A stretch of 22,649 nt of DNA from a virus. This document shows positions 1 to 4,754 of this stretch, piece after piece. Location of the stretch: positions 1 to 22,649 of the IMG/VR virus record IMGVR_UViG_3300010392_000141; one strand, written 5' to 3'. The position numbers and the translations under genes are program-made. The notes under the pieces are model-generated. The model made no database searches and was not told the DNA's origin. It saw nothing but the letters and a program-made list of their open reading frames with translations. Position 1 is the stretch's first letter, and each line of letters opens with the position of its first letter.

Positions 1-37
1 ACGCGAACAATACCAGTACCAGCATAAAATATTTCAT
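1..37 (-). CDS. Partial small secreted or membrane protein (N-terminus only)
   Basis: Only the first 12 codons are in the window; they read MKYFMLVLVLFA, a start followed by a run of hydrophobic residues as in a signal peptide or membrane anchor. The start is supported by a strong ribosome binding site (AAAGGGG) about 6 bases upstream. It lies 35 bases after the stop of the preceding gene, so it is probably in the same transcript. The function cannot be told from so short a piece; a small lipoprotein or membrane peptide are both possible. Confidence 0.6.
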   Translation of the reverse strand, partial: MKYFMLVLVLFA

Positions 38-72
38 TACATACCCCTTTCGTTGGTTAAATAGTTACAAAA

Positions 73-252
73 CTATGTTTTCACGTTAATGTAATTCACG
101 CGCGCGTACGGCCGGTCATAGTTGACGGCTTTCCAGCTATTGTTAAGCTGTTCCGCGTGCTTTTTAGCGTGCTTTTTCTTCATGTACGTTTCGACAGTGA
201 ACCATTGCTTTGTCAGCGGACTGAGCCTGCGCTCTACTGTGTAAACTTTCAT
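73..252 (-). CDS. Small basic hypothetical protein, 59 aa
   Basis: The reading frame begins MKVYTVERRLSPLTKQWFTV and ends RVNYINVKT. It is rich in Lys and Arg, with a central stretch MKKKHAKKHAEQLNNSW, and has no membrane segment or cysteine motif. The start overlaps the stop of the upstream gene by ATGA, which suggests translational coupling; an AGGGG ribosome site lies about 10 bases upstream. I do not recognise a family. The basic composition would fit a nucleic acid- or ribosome-binding peptide, but that is a guess from charge alone. Confidence 0.7.
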   Translation of the reverse strand: MKVYTVERRLSPLTKQWFTVETYMKKKHAKKHAEQLNNSWKAVNYDRPYARVNYINVKT

Positions 253-809
253 TTGTGAATAGCCCCTTTCGTTTTCTTTTCGTCAAATAGTACTCCGCAG
301 AATTCCATCGCGACTCGCAGCTGCTGGAAGTCGCCCGCAATGACCCTGTCGGTATCAATGAATGCACCACCGTCGATCTGCTGCCGCTCTCGCATAACAG
401 CGAACCGCCACTTTGCCGCCTTCAGTGCTTCGTTGTAGTCGACCGATCGCTTTGAAACGATCGATGCTGCAACGTCTTCGGGTTTTCGTAGCAAAAATAC
501 ATTGAACGGTGCCAGCGGCTGGAACGCGTTGAAGTACTCGATGCCTGTTTTAACCAACCACGTCTCATTTTGTGGCACGACGCCATACAATTCCTTGAGA
601 AAAGACTCGCTAGGGTCGATCAATTCACAATATGGTAACCCATAATGCCGTTTCTGTAGGTCCCTGACGGCTTCGTTTTCGAAGGTATCATACCCCATCG
701 ATTGAAGTCTTTTTTTGCCCATGTTCACGCCGTGCGCGGCGAAAATGCCGCTAATCATCGACGACCGGCTGCGGGAAGTCATCCACAAACAAATCGGGCT
801 GCGCATCAT
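249..809 (-). CDS. Sulfotransferase-like P-loop protein, 186 aa
   Basis: Residues 11-29 (TSRSRSSMISGIFAAHGVN) match the 5'-phosphosulfate-binding loop region of sulfotransferases, usually written GxPRSGTSMxxGIxxxHGV. The segment YDTFENEAVRDL fits the GYFEN motif that follows in phage members, and FLLRKPEDVAASIVSKR fits the later helix contributing to 3'-phosphate binding. Family members move sulfate from PAPS to a hydroxyl or amine. The P-loop here is degenerate (SRSRSS for PRSGTS), so activity is uncertain. At 186 residues the protein is at the short end of the family. The ribosome site AAAGGTG lies just upstream; ATG at 809 or 806 could start it. It overlaps its upstream neighbour by 4 bases. 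A P-loop kinase is the alternative. Confidence 0.65.
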   Translation of the reverse strand: MMRSPICLWMTSRSRSSMISGIFAAHGVNMGKKRLQSMGYDTFENEAVRDLQKRHYGLPYCELIDPSESFLKELYGVVPQNETWLVKTGIEYFNAFQPLAPFNVFLLRKPEDVAASIVSKRSVDYNEALKAAKWRFAVMRERQQIDGGAFIDTDRVIAGDFQQLRVAMEFCGVLFDEKKTKGAIHK

Positions 810-1081
810 TTGTCACCTTTCTGTCGTTCAACGCTGTTGGTTATCTGGTCGGCCGCTTCTGCAAGCATGGTTTCAATAATGCCCCCCACGTCGCCGGGTG
901 TCAATTGTCGCTTCTGCTTCATTACGGTTGCAATGCGTATCGCCGACAATCCTAACGCGGCAGCGGCGCCCAGAAAATATACTGTTTCGGCAATGTTATA
1001 AAATTCCGGGTCAAGTGCGCGCGGTTCGCTGTTGACGTAATTCATAAACGCTTCAGTGAGATTTGACGTTGTGCTGTTCAT
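806..1081 (-). CDS. Small predicted membrane protein, 91 aa
   Basis: One hydrophobic segment lies at about residues 33-53 (VYFLGAAAALGLSAIRIATVM). It follows a polar N-terminus and precedes a charged region, KQKRQLTPGDVGGIIETMLAEA, that looks helical. The start has a strong ribosome site (GGGAGGTAAAGCA before ATG). It is the first protein gene downstream of the tRNA-like pair and its promoter, and its stop overlaps the sulfotransferase-like gene. I do not recognise a family. It could be a membrane-anchored adaptor; the hydrophobic segment is alanine-rich and only moderately convincing as transmembrane. Confidence 0.7.
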   Translation of the reverse strand: MNSTTSNLTEAFMNYVNSEPRALDPEFYNIAETVYFLGAAAALGLSAIRIATVMKQKRQLTPGDVGGIIETMLAEAADQITNSVERQKGDK

Positions 1082-1106
1082 TGCTTTACCTCCCGGCTAA
1101 AAGGGA

Positions 1107-1194
1107 CCCCGCGGAAGGACTCGAACCTCCATTGCTTCCGTATCGGCGCCCCCTTCAACAGAGCTATAGTGTCGTCGGTTCTTCCTACGCGGGG
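1107..1194 (-). tRNA. tRNA-like gene, class II length, possible Ser(TGA)
   Basis: Seen directly on the minus strand: a perfect 7-bp acceptor stem (CCCCGCG with CGCGGGG) and a T arm (GGAGG, loop TTCGAGT, CCTTC) in the correct register. The total is 88 nt, as for tRNAs with a long variable arm. The best anticodon arm I can build is GCTCT-GTTGAAG-GGGGC: five pairs with two G-U, T33 present, anticodon TGA (Ser). The variable region would contain the short stem CCG/CGG. The D arm does not pair well and lacks the usual GG in the loop, the discriminator is T, and CCA is not encoded. It may be a diverged phage tRNA or a decayed one. The amino-acid call is weak. Confidence 0.5.
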
Positions 1195-1202
1195 AAATTG
1201 GG

Positions 1203-1271
1203 TGCTCGAGGTGGGGTTCGAACCCACATTGACCGTACTATCAGTTCACCCGCCGGCTCACCTACACGAAC
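1203..1271 (-). tRNA. tRNA-like gene, 69 nt, anticodon arm unclear
   Basis: Seen directly on the minus strand: a perfect T arm (GTGGG, loop TTCGAAC, CCCAC) and an acceptor stem GTTCGTG with CTCGAGC (six of seven pairs, one T-T mismatch), discriminator A, no encoded CCA. The start of the D region (TAGGTGAGCCGG) has the usual TA, AG and GG spacing. Only 35 nt separate TA from the T arm, about 4-5 fewer than in a normal tRNA. No proper 5-bp anticodon stem forms; a CTGATAG loop (anticodon GAT) can be drawn but with only three of five pairs. A reduced, degenerate or misread tRNA is likely. It lies 8 bases upstream of the other tRNA-like gene. Confidence 0.4.
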
Positions 1272-1280
1272 AAATTAATT

Positions 1281-1296
1281 GCGCCGTCCTTGGCGC
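1281..1296 (-). promoter_or_regulatory. Leader hairpin ahead of the tRNA-like pair
   Basis: GCGCC and GGCGC form a 5-bp stem around a 6-nt loop in the short leader between the predicted transcription start and the first tRNA-like gene. No T-run follows on the minus strand, so it is not a terminator. It may protect the 5' end or aid processing of the transcript; that role is inference. Confidence 0.35.
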
Positions 1297-1313
1297 GTGC
1301 TGAGAATTAAATA

Positions 1314-1341
1314 AGTGTATCTGTTTCGCGGTGAATGTCAA
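1314..1341 (-). promoter_or_regulatory. Sigma70-type promoter for tRNA-like genes and downstream operon
   Basis: On the minus strand a perfect -35 TTGACA (1336-1341) is followed after 16 bases by TACACT (1314-1319), a good -10. Transcription would start near 1307 and read through both tRNA-like genes into the genes at 1081 and below. The -35 overlaps the end of the preceding small gene. Confidence 0.65.
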
Positions 1342-1574
1342 GCGTTGATAAGTGCGCCGGCCAAGTGCTTCAGGAAGTGATTAACGTTGCCATTCGCGAA
1401 GTCTATCTTGCGGATAACGTTGGCAATCTGTTCCTGCTCACTGCGCGGTGCTGCGTGGATGTGCTCAATAACAACTTCGTTGCTTATCCAGTGGGTAACA
1501 CCGTCGTTGTCATCCAGTTCCCAGTTTTCAAGTGGCAGGTTCTTTTCGTTGAAAAATGTAGTCAAGTAGCGCAT
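1338..1574 (-). CDS. Small hypothetical protein, 78 aa
   Basis: The protein starts MRYLTTFFNEKNLPLENWEL and its C-terminal half (SEQEQIANVIRKIDFANGNV and following) looks amphipathic and helical. There is no membrane segment or metal-binding cysteine pattern. The ribosome site GGGGAAAACAAA before ATG is the same type used across this small-gene array. It is the first gene after promoter-like element copy 1 and the last before the tRNA-like pair. No family recognised; its placement among tiny early-type genes suggests a host-modifying or regulatory role, which is inference. Confidence 0.75.
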   Translation of the reverse strand: MRYLTTFFNEKNLPLENWELDDNDGVTHWISNEVVIEHIHAAPRSEQEQIANVIRKIDFANGNVNHFLKHLAGALINA

Positions 1575-1599
1575 TTTGTTTTCCCCGTCGTTGTGTGCC

Positions 1600-1636
1600 T
1601 GTTATATAGTTTAACGGCAGCGGCGGGAAATCCTTT
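1600..1636 (-). promoter_or_regulatory. 37-nt promoter-like element, copy 1
   Basis: On the minus strand it begins AAAGGATTT, has an 11-base variable centre, and ends in the 20-base block TGCCGTTAAACTATATAACA, which is identical in copy 2. It sits in the gap upstream of the gene starting at 1574 and directly after the stop region of the gene ending at 1665. TATATA can serve as -10, with start about 25 bases before the ribosome site. Copies 2 and 3 keep exactly the same 37-nt length, which argues for a functional unit. Confidence 0.65.
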
Positions 1637-1664
1637 AGGAAAATATACCTGTTTTCCTAAAATT

Positions 1665-1976
1665 TTACGGTTTAAATTCAACGTACAGTTTAAACTGCTC
1701 CCTGTCGATAAGTCCCGCATCGTAAAGGAAAAACAGGTCGACCATGCATTCCGGAATCGATTCTATCCAGTCCGCCTTGCCCATAAGGGTCGTTAAAATC
1801 TCGTTTTCCGCGTCGTTGAATGTCTGGTACAGTCCGTCGGAACTTGTCAGGTTTTGGTGTACGCTGCGGTCTGGCGCGCAGACTTCCACGGCCCATCCGG
1901 GCCCGGCGCTGTGCGTCTTCGTGAATATAGCGCCTTTATTAAGGAACGGCAGGTCTTTTTTCAGCATGTGTTTCAT
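1665..1976 (-). CDS. Hypothetical protein, 103 aa
   Basis: The sequence starts MKHMLKKDLPFLNKGAIFTK, has a Gly/Trp segment (SAGPGWAVEVCAPDRSV) that may form a small beta structure, and an acidic helical C-terminal half ending EQFKLYVEFKP. The start has ribosome site AAGGCGG and overlaps the upstream stop by ATGA. It has no transmembrane segment. No family recognised. It is the last gene before promoter-like element copy 1, so two transcription units probably meet here. Confidence 0.75.
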   Translation of the reverse strand: MKHMLKKDLPFLNKGAIFTKTHSAGPGWAVEVCAPDRSVHQNLTSSDGLYQTFNDAENEILTTLMGKADWIESIPECMVDLFFLYDAGLIDREQFKLYVEFKP

Positions 1977-2215
1977 GGGTTCCGCCTTTTGTCTTCTGCC
2001 CGGCTGATCGCTATAGGAACTTCCGGACTTATGGTGTCAAGGTTCGCTTCAAGGAACTGCCACAGCTGCGAATGCTCTACCGGGTCGCTGTACTGCCCGT
2101 TCCGCATAAGAACCCGTGAACGCGTCCTGTCGTGCGCCTTGAATACTCGCTTATGGCATGGCGGGACGTCGCCCCGTGCAAGCCGTGCTTCAAGCATGCT
2201 CGCTATTTTGCCCAT
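1973..2215 (-). CDS. Small basic hypothetical protein, 80 aa
   Basis: The frame reads MGKIASMLEARLARGDVPPC and continues through an Arg-rich middle (HKRVFKAHDRTRSRVLMRNG) to an acidic helical stretch. The start overlaps the end of the upstream gene by 13 bases and has GGGGACGTTGACGA in front of ATG. The Cys-His pair in PPCHKR alone is not enough to call a zinc site. No family recognised. Confidence 0.7.
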   Translation of the reverse strand: MGKIASMLEARLARGDVPPCHKRVFKAHDRTRSRVLMRNGQYSDPVEHSQLWQFLEANLDTISPEVPIAISRAEDKRRNP

Positions 2216-2544
2216 TCGTCAACGTCCCCTTTTTTCCAAGTCACGCCGCTTTCGTCGGTAAATTCCACGTCGGCAATGACGGTGTATGTTAGGTCGAACC
2301 CGTTGTATTCGTCCGGGTTACCAGAATAAACCGCGCGTTCTTCACGGTCCAACAGACCGGCCATGTGCAGCGTTGCATAGCCGCCAATCGGTGATTCCGA
2401 CGACCACCCGGCACACGGCACCGGTATTTCAATTATAATCTTAGCGAATACGCCAGCCCGATACAACCTGCCGGCGCGAAAAATCGCGTTCCGTGTGTCG
2501 GGCCCCAAATCAACAACAGTTCCGCAAGGTAATATCGCTTTCAT
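2203..2544 (-). CDS. Hypothetical protein, 113 aa
   Basis: It begins MKAILPCGTVVDLGPDTRNA and ends DESGVTWKKGDVDEWAK. The pattern of short hydrophobic strands (KIIIEIPVP, TYTVIADVEF) suggests a compact beta-rich fold, and there is no signal or membrane segment. The start overlaps the upstream stop (ATGAAATGA). No family recognised. It belongs to the overlapping array downstream of promoter-like copies 2 and 3. Confidence 0.75.
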   Translation of the reverse strand: MKAILPCGTVVDLGPDTRNAIFRAGRLYRAGVFAKIIIEIPVPCAGWSSESPIGGYATLHMAGLLDREERAVYSGNPDEYNGFDLTYTVIADVEFTDESGVTWKKGDVDEWAK

Positions 2545-2783
2545 TTCATTTCAACCCTATTGAAATCAAAAACAGGTTTGCACACTGCGCGGCCCCGTCC
2601 CGGGTAGTCCCAATCCTGTTGCAGCTCGATTTCGAACTGCTGGAAGTCACGCGCAACCGCTTGTTTGCATTCCTTCGCTGTTTCGTACACCGCCGCGGCC
2701 GTGAAGATTTCCGGCGCGTCCTTCGGCCCGTCACCGGGCCACGACCAAAGAATAATAATTGCAAACCCCGCTTCGGTTATCAC
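2541..2783 (-). CDS. Hypothetical protein with GTG start, 80 aa
   Basis: The frame stays open upstream to 3038, but I choose the GTG at 2783 because it overlaps the stop of the preceding gene (GTGA) and has GAGG seven bases upstream, as elsewhere in this array. The product begins (M)ITEAGFAIIILWSWPGDG and contains a helical segment VYETAKECKQAVARDFQQFE. It might adopt a small alpha/beta fold. No family recognised. Its RDFQQFE stretch faintly resembles AGDFQQL in the sulfotransferase-like protein, probably by chance. Confidence 0.65.
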   Translation of the reverse strand: MITEAGFAIIILWSWPGDGPKDAPEIFTAAAVYETAKECKQAVARDFQQFEIELQQDWDYPGRGRAVCKPVFDFNRVEMK

Positions 2784-2926
2784 GTCAAATCCTCGATTTG
2801 CTGTTCCAGTTTCGCCAGAAGTGCGTCGAACAGTGCAAATTCCGCCTGCGCTTCCGCAATGATCGTATACACTGGCCGATGGTCGGGCGTACGTTCTTCC
2901 TGCCGTGTGTGCGGTATGAATTCCAT
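2780..2926 (-). CDS. Very small hypothetical protein, 48 aa
   Basis: The predicted product begins MEFIPHTRQEERTPDHRPVY and ends in a helix with heptad-like spacing (LFDALLAKLEQQIEDLT), which could dimerise. The ATG at 2926 is preferred over an upstream in-frame ATG at 2977 because it forms a TAATG junction with the preceding stop and has AGGGCGG upstream. It overlaps both neighbours. No family recognised; the short length leaves doubt. Confidence 0.6.
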   Translation of the reverse strand: MEFIPHTRQEERTPDHRPVYTIIAEAQAEFALFDALLAKLEQQIEDLT

Positions 2927-3174
2927 TACGCCGCCCTGACAATGTGCAAATAGTCTTCGTGCATAACCTTTTGCCATTTCTTCGACCGGTACGGGTCAAC
3001 GATCGAAATTGGCGTGCCGTCTTCGGCAACCAAAACATAACCCGTGTGGTTGTGGTAACCCCACGCGGCAGCGATTTTCAGCGCGTCAAGGTACGCCGAC
3101 TTTTTGGTGTCGCGGTGCCCTTCGGCTTCGAATGATTCCACGGTAACACAGTTCTGTTCGATCGTAAATTTCAT
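2926..3174 (-). CDS. Hypothetical protein, 82 aa
   Basis: It starts MKFTIEQNCVTVESFEAEGH, then a helical part (SAYLDALKIAAAWGYHN) and a strand-like VLVAEDGTPISIVDP. A fold with beta strands flanking a helix is likely. The ribosome site GAGGG is about 8 bases before ATG, and the start overlaps the upstream stop by ATGA. There is no membrane segment. No family recognised. Confidence 0.75.
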   Translation of the reverse strand: MKFTIEQNCVTVESFEAEGHRDTKKSAYLDALKIAAAWGYHNHTGYVLVAEDGTPISIVDPYRSKKWQKVMHEDYLHIVRAA

Positions 3175-3341
3175 GTTGCAACCCTCAAATCGGAAATTGT
3201 GTACGGAACGTTCAGCGACTTTGTGACGATGTCGGCCCAGTCGGCGGCGCCTGCGAAATCGACGAAATTCATTCGTTCATCAATTATGAACCCTTCGAAA
3301 ATTCCGCCGGTCATGTGCTTTTTGAATGCGACTGTTACCAT
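3171..3341 (-). CDS. Very small hypothetical protein, 56 aa
   Basis: The product begins MVTVAFKKHMTGGIFEGFII and ends NVPYTISDLRVAT. It has a GGIFEGFIIDERMNF strand-turn-strand pattern and a helix FAGAADWADIVTKSL. The start has GGGAG ahead of it and a TAATG junction with the upstream gene; the stop overlaps the next ATG. The tight coupling on both sides is the main evidence that it is real. No family recognised. Confidence 0.7.
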   Translation of the reverse strand: MVTVAFKKHMTGGIFEGFIIDERMNFVDFAGAADWADIVTKSLNVPYTISDLRVAT

Positions 3342-3526
3342 TATTTTGACTCCCGGTTGCGCAGTTCCATTGCAGCGTAATGAACTTCGTCAGCGTAGAA
3401 GCCGGCATTTTCGCCGTGCGGCATGGCTTCCATGGCTTCGCGTGCGTCCGTGGCAATGAACCGCAGTTCTGCAACCGTCTTGCGCTTCAGGTTTTTCTGA
3501 TATTCTGCATGGTTCATTGTTTTCAT
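3341..3526 (-). CDS. Small conserved-type phage protein, 61 aa
   Basis: Residues 12-60, from LKRKTVAELRFIATDAREAM to EVHYAAMELRNR, form two predicted helices of a type I recall from small proteins in unrelated phages and prophages, with a Gly-Tyr or Gly-Phe before YADEVHYxAMEL. No biochemical function is known to me. AAGGGG lies about 8 bases before ATG, with promoter-like element copy 3 immediately upstream. It overlaps both neighbours (ATGA and TAATG). Confidence 0.8.
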   Translation of the reverse strand: MKTMNHAEYQKNLKRKTVAELRFIATDAREAMEAMPHGENAGFYADEVHYAAMELRNRESK

Positions 3527-3873
3527 GGTGTGCCCCTTGTGTTGTTACTAAGGTTATCGGCGTCCGTGCCAAAACCTTTAACTATTTTTTCCGCTTCCCA
3601 AACGCCGTCATTATACCCAACAATTACAACGTTCCAGCGCTTAACAGCTTCGTGTAAACTCTTGTAAAAATAGCCAAAACCCGTTAGAGGACAAACAGCC
3701 CACCAGCCGCCATGTGATTCAGCGAATTGAATACTTCCAAGCGGTATACCAGCATCGGAATATTTTTCCAGCTCGTTTAACCGGTCCATAATTTCAAATT
3801 CTACCGGTCTACGATCACGTTCTAGCAGCGAACTAATTAACGCTGATCCTCTATTGTATGCTGCTACACCCAT
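3523..3873 (-). CDS. Hypothetical phage protein, 116 aa
   Basis: The N-terminus MGVAAYNRGSALISSLLERD is of a type I associate with small phage or plasmid proteins that begin with an AYNRGS motif; function unknown. The middle (IQFAESHGGWWAVCPLTGFG) followed by FYKSLHEAVKRWNV suggests a strand-helix unit. The ribosome site AAGGGG overlaps the upstream stop. The last 20 codons overlap promoter-like element copy 3, so part of its coding constraint may be regulatory. Confidence 0.75.
   Translation of the reverse strand: MGVAAYNRGSALISSLLERDRRPVEFEIMDRLNELEKYSDAGIPLGSIQFAESHGGWWAVCPLTGFGYFYKSLHEAVKRWNVVIVGYNDGVWEAEKIVKGFGTDADNLSNNTRGTP
3543..3579 (-). promoter_or_regulatory. 37-nt promoter-like element, copy 3 (diverged, intragenic)
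   Basis: On the minus strand it starts AAAGGTTTT, then a variable centre, then CCGATAACCTTAGTAACA, matching the other copies in length and outer blocks but with TTAGTA where they have TATATA. It lies inside the 3' end of the gene above and 16 bases ahead of the next ATG, followed by CAAGGGG. It may be a weaker promoter or a relic of the duplication that also carried the ribosome site. Confidence 0.45.
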
Positions 3874-3883
3874 GTTTTTCCCC

Positions 3884-4054
3884 TTATTTCCAGACCGTGA
3901 TTTTTTCGCGGTTGTCGAATGCGACCATTGTTACAGCGATGTTGCTGGTCATCGTTCCTTCGGTGCTTACAACTTCCCAGTCGCGGTTTAAGAAAACAAC
4001 CCGAACACCGGTTTTGATTTCGCTTGCAAAGGTTGATTCAAAAATTTTAATCAT
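3884..4054 (-). CDS. Very small hypothetical protein, 56 aa
   Basis: It reads MIKIFESTFASEIKTGVRVV to DNREKITVWK and looks like a small all-beta protein. The ribosome site AGGGGAAACAAG before ATG is strong, and promoter-like element copy 2 lies directly upstream, making this the first gene of the array. It ends 10 bases before the next gene, with AAGGGG spanning the stop. No membrane segment and no family recognised. Confidence 0.7.
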   Translation of the reverse strand: MIKIFESTFASEIKTGVRVVFLNRDWEVVSTEGTMTSNIAVTMVAFDNREKITVWK

Positions 4055-4070
4055 CTTGTTTCCCCTGTGT

Positions 4071-4107
4071 TGTTATATAGTTTAACGGCACGCCCCGGGA
4101 AACCTTT
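4071..4107 (-). promoter_or_regulatory. 37-nt promoter-like element, copy 2
   Basis: On the minus strand AAAGGTTTC, an 11-base centre, then TGCCGTTAAACTATATAACA, the last block identical to copy 1. TTTCCC and TATATA are 17 bases apart and could be read as -35 and -10. It is placed upstream of the small-gene array starting at 4054. No gene for a phage RNA polymerase or sigma factor is visible in the window, so which polymerase uses it is unknown. Confidence 0.65.
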
Positions 4108-4183
4108 AATCTTTTTTCACAACTCTGTAAATATTTTGCAATCGGTGCCAGCGGCCGTTGACCCAGTCTTTTGACACGTTCAT
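4106..4183 (-). CDS. Possible 25-aa peptide
   Basis: ATG at 4183 opens a short frame, MNVSKDWVNGRWHRLQNIYR and five more residues, basic and Trp-rich, ending where promoter-like copy 2 begins. GCGGGGAA is immediately before ATG, closer than ideal. It lies in the otherwise gene-free gap 4108-4244 after the methyltransferase gene. Basic composition and position favour a real peptide, but the length makes chance likely. Confidence 0.3.
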   Translation of the reverse strand: MNVSKDWVNGRWHRLQNIYRVVKKD

Positions 4184-4200
4184 TTCCCCGCTGTGTACAT

Positions 4201-4244
4201 TATTAATGGACAGCGGCCGTCCGTGGCTAAGCTTTATTTACGAT
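4201..4244. other. Gap with a short palindrome and repeated ACGGCCGCTG
   Basis: Between the methyltransferase stop and the possible 25-aa peptide lies GGAC-GGCCGCT-GTCC, a 4-bp stem hairpin, and the decamer ACGGCCGCTG occurs here and again inside the peptide frame at about 4150. No T-run follows, so I do not call a terminator. No other structure is seen. Confidence 0.3.
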
Positions 4245-4754
4245 TTATTTTTGGTTTATAGGATACACAAGGACGTTATATTCAGTCGGCGACACGCTGA
4301 CGCATTCGATACGTTCGAAAAATTCCGATAATGCTTTATTCCACCATTTAGCGTCTCTAATTATCAAATGCGCGTTCCTACCGTCCTTCAGTGATTTGTT
4401 TGCCCGGCGCGTGCTGATATTCAGGAACGCCACGGTTCCGGTCAGTTCGGCAATGTGCCGCAACACGGAACGCAGGTTTTTCGGTTCGACGTGTTCCAGA
4501 ACATCGGTAGACACAACGATATTTGCAGGGAGTGGAATAACCGGGAACGTGGCCGGGTCATACTGCTGGATTGGGAACGGCAGTGTTTCGGCCAGTTTCC
4601 CCTTTCCGGCGCCGTAATCGAGTACGTCGGTCGTGTCGTGTTCCTTACACAGTTCCAGCGTCTGCTCTGTCCAGCGTGCCCCGGCGCAGCCGAATCCCGC
4701 CTTGTCGCGGTGTAATTGCTTGTTTAATTGAATATAACTATTTGAAATTAACAT
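4245..4754 (-). CDS. Class I SAM-dependent methyltransferase-like protein, 169 aa
   Basis: Motif I is LDYGAGKGK (residues 45-53), the SAM-binding glycine loop. An acidic turn YDP (65-67) follows, then STDVLEHVEP (82-91), the motif IV/post-I segment typical of small-molecule or RNA/protein methyltransferases (Methyltransf_11/23 type). There is no NPPY or PC motif, so a DNA base methylase is unlikely. The length is a bare Rossmann domain, with no target-recognition domain. GAGAGGG precedes the ATG at 4754; a GTG one codon upstream is possible. It overlaps the helicase stop and ends the replication operon. Substrate unknown. Confidence 0.8.
   Translation of the reverse strand: MLISNSYIQLNKQLHRDKAGFGCAGARWTEQTLELCKEHDTTDVLDYGAGKGKLAETLPFPIQQYDPATFPVIPLPANIVVSTDVLEHVEPKNLRSVLRHIAELTGTVAFLNISTRRANKSLKDGRNAHLIIRDAKWWNKALSEFFERIECVSVSPTEYNVLVYPINQK

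Noticed and set aside
1203-1271. Firm amino-acid assignment of the shorter tRNA-like gene (Ile, GAT)
   Set aside because: The loop CTGATAG is attractive but only three of five stem pairs form and the D arm would be too short.
2784-3038. Upstream extension of the gene at 2541-2783
   Set aside because: It would overlap two better-supported genes almost entirely, and the GTG at 2783 has a ribosome site and stop-start overlap.
4201-4244. Terminator after the methyltransferase gene
   Set aside because: The hairpin has only four pairs and no T-run on the minus strand.
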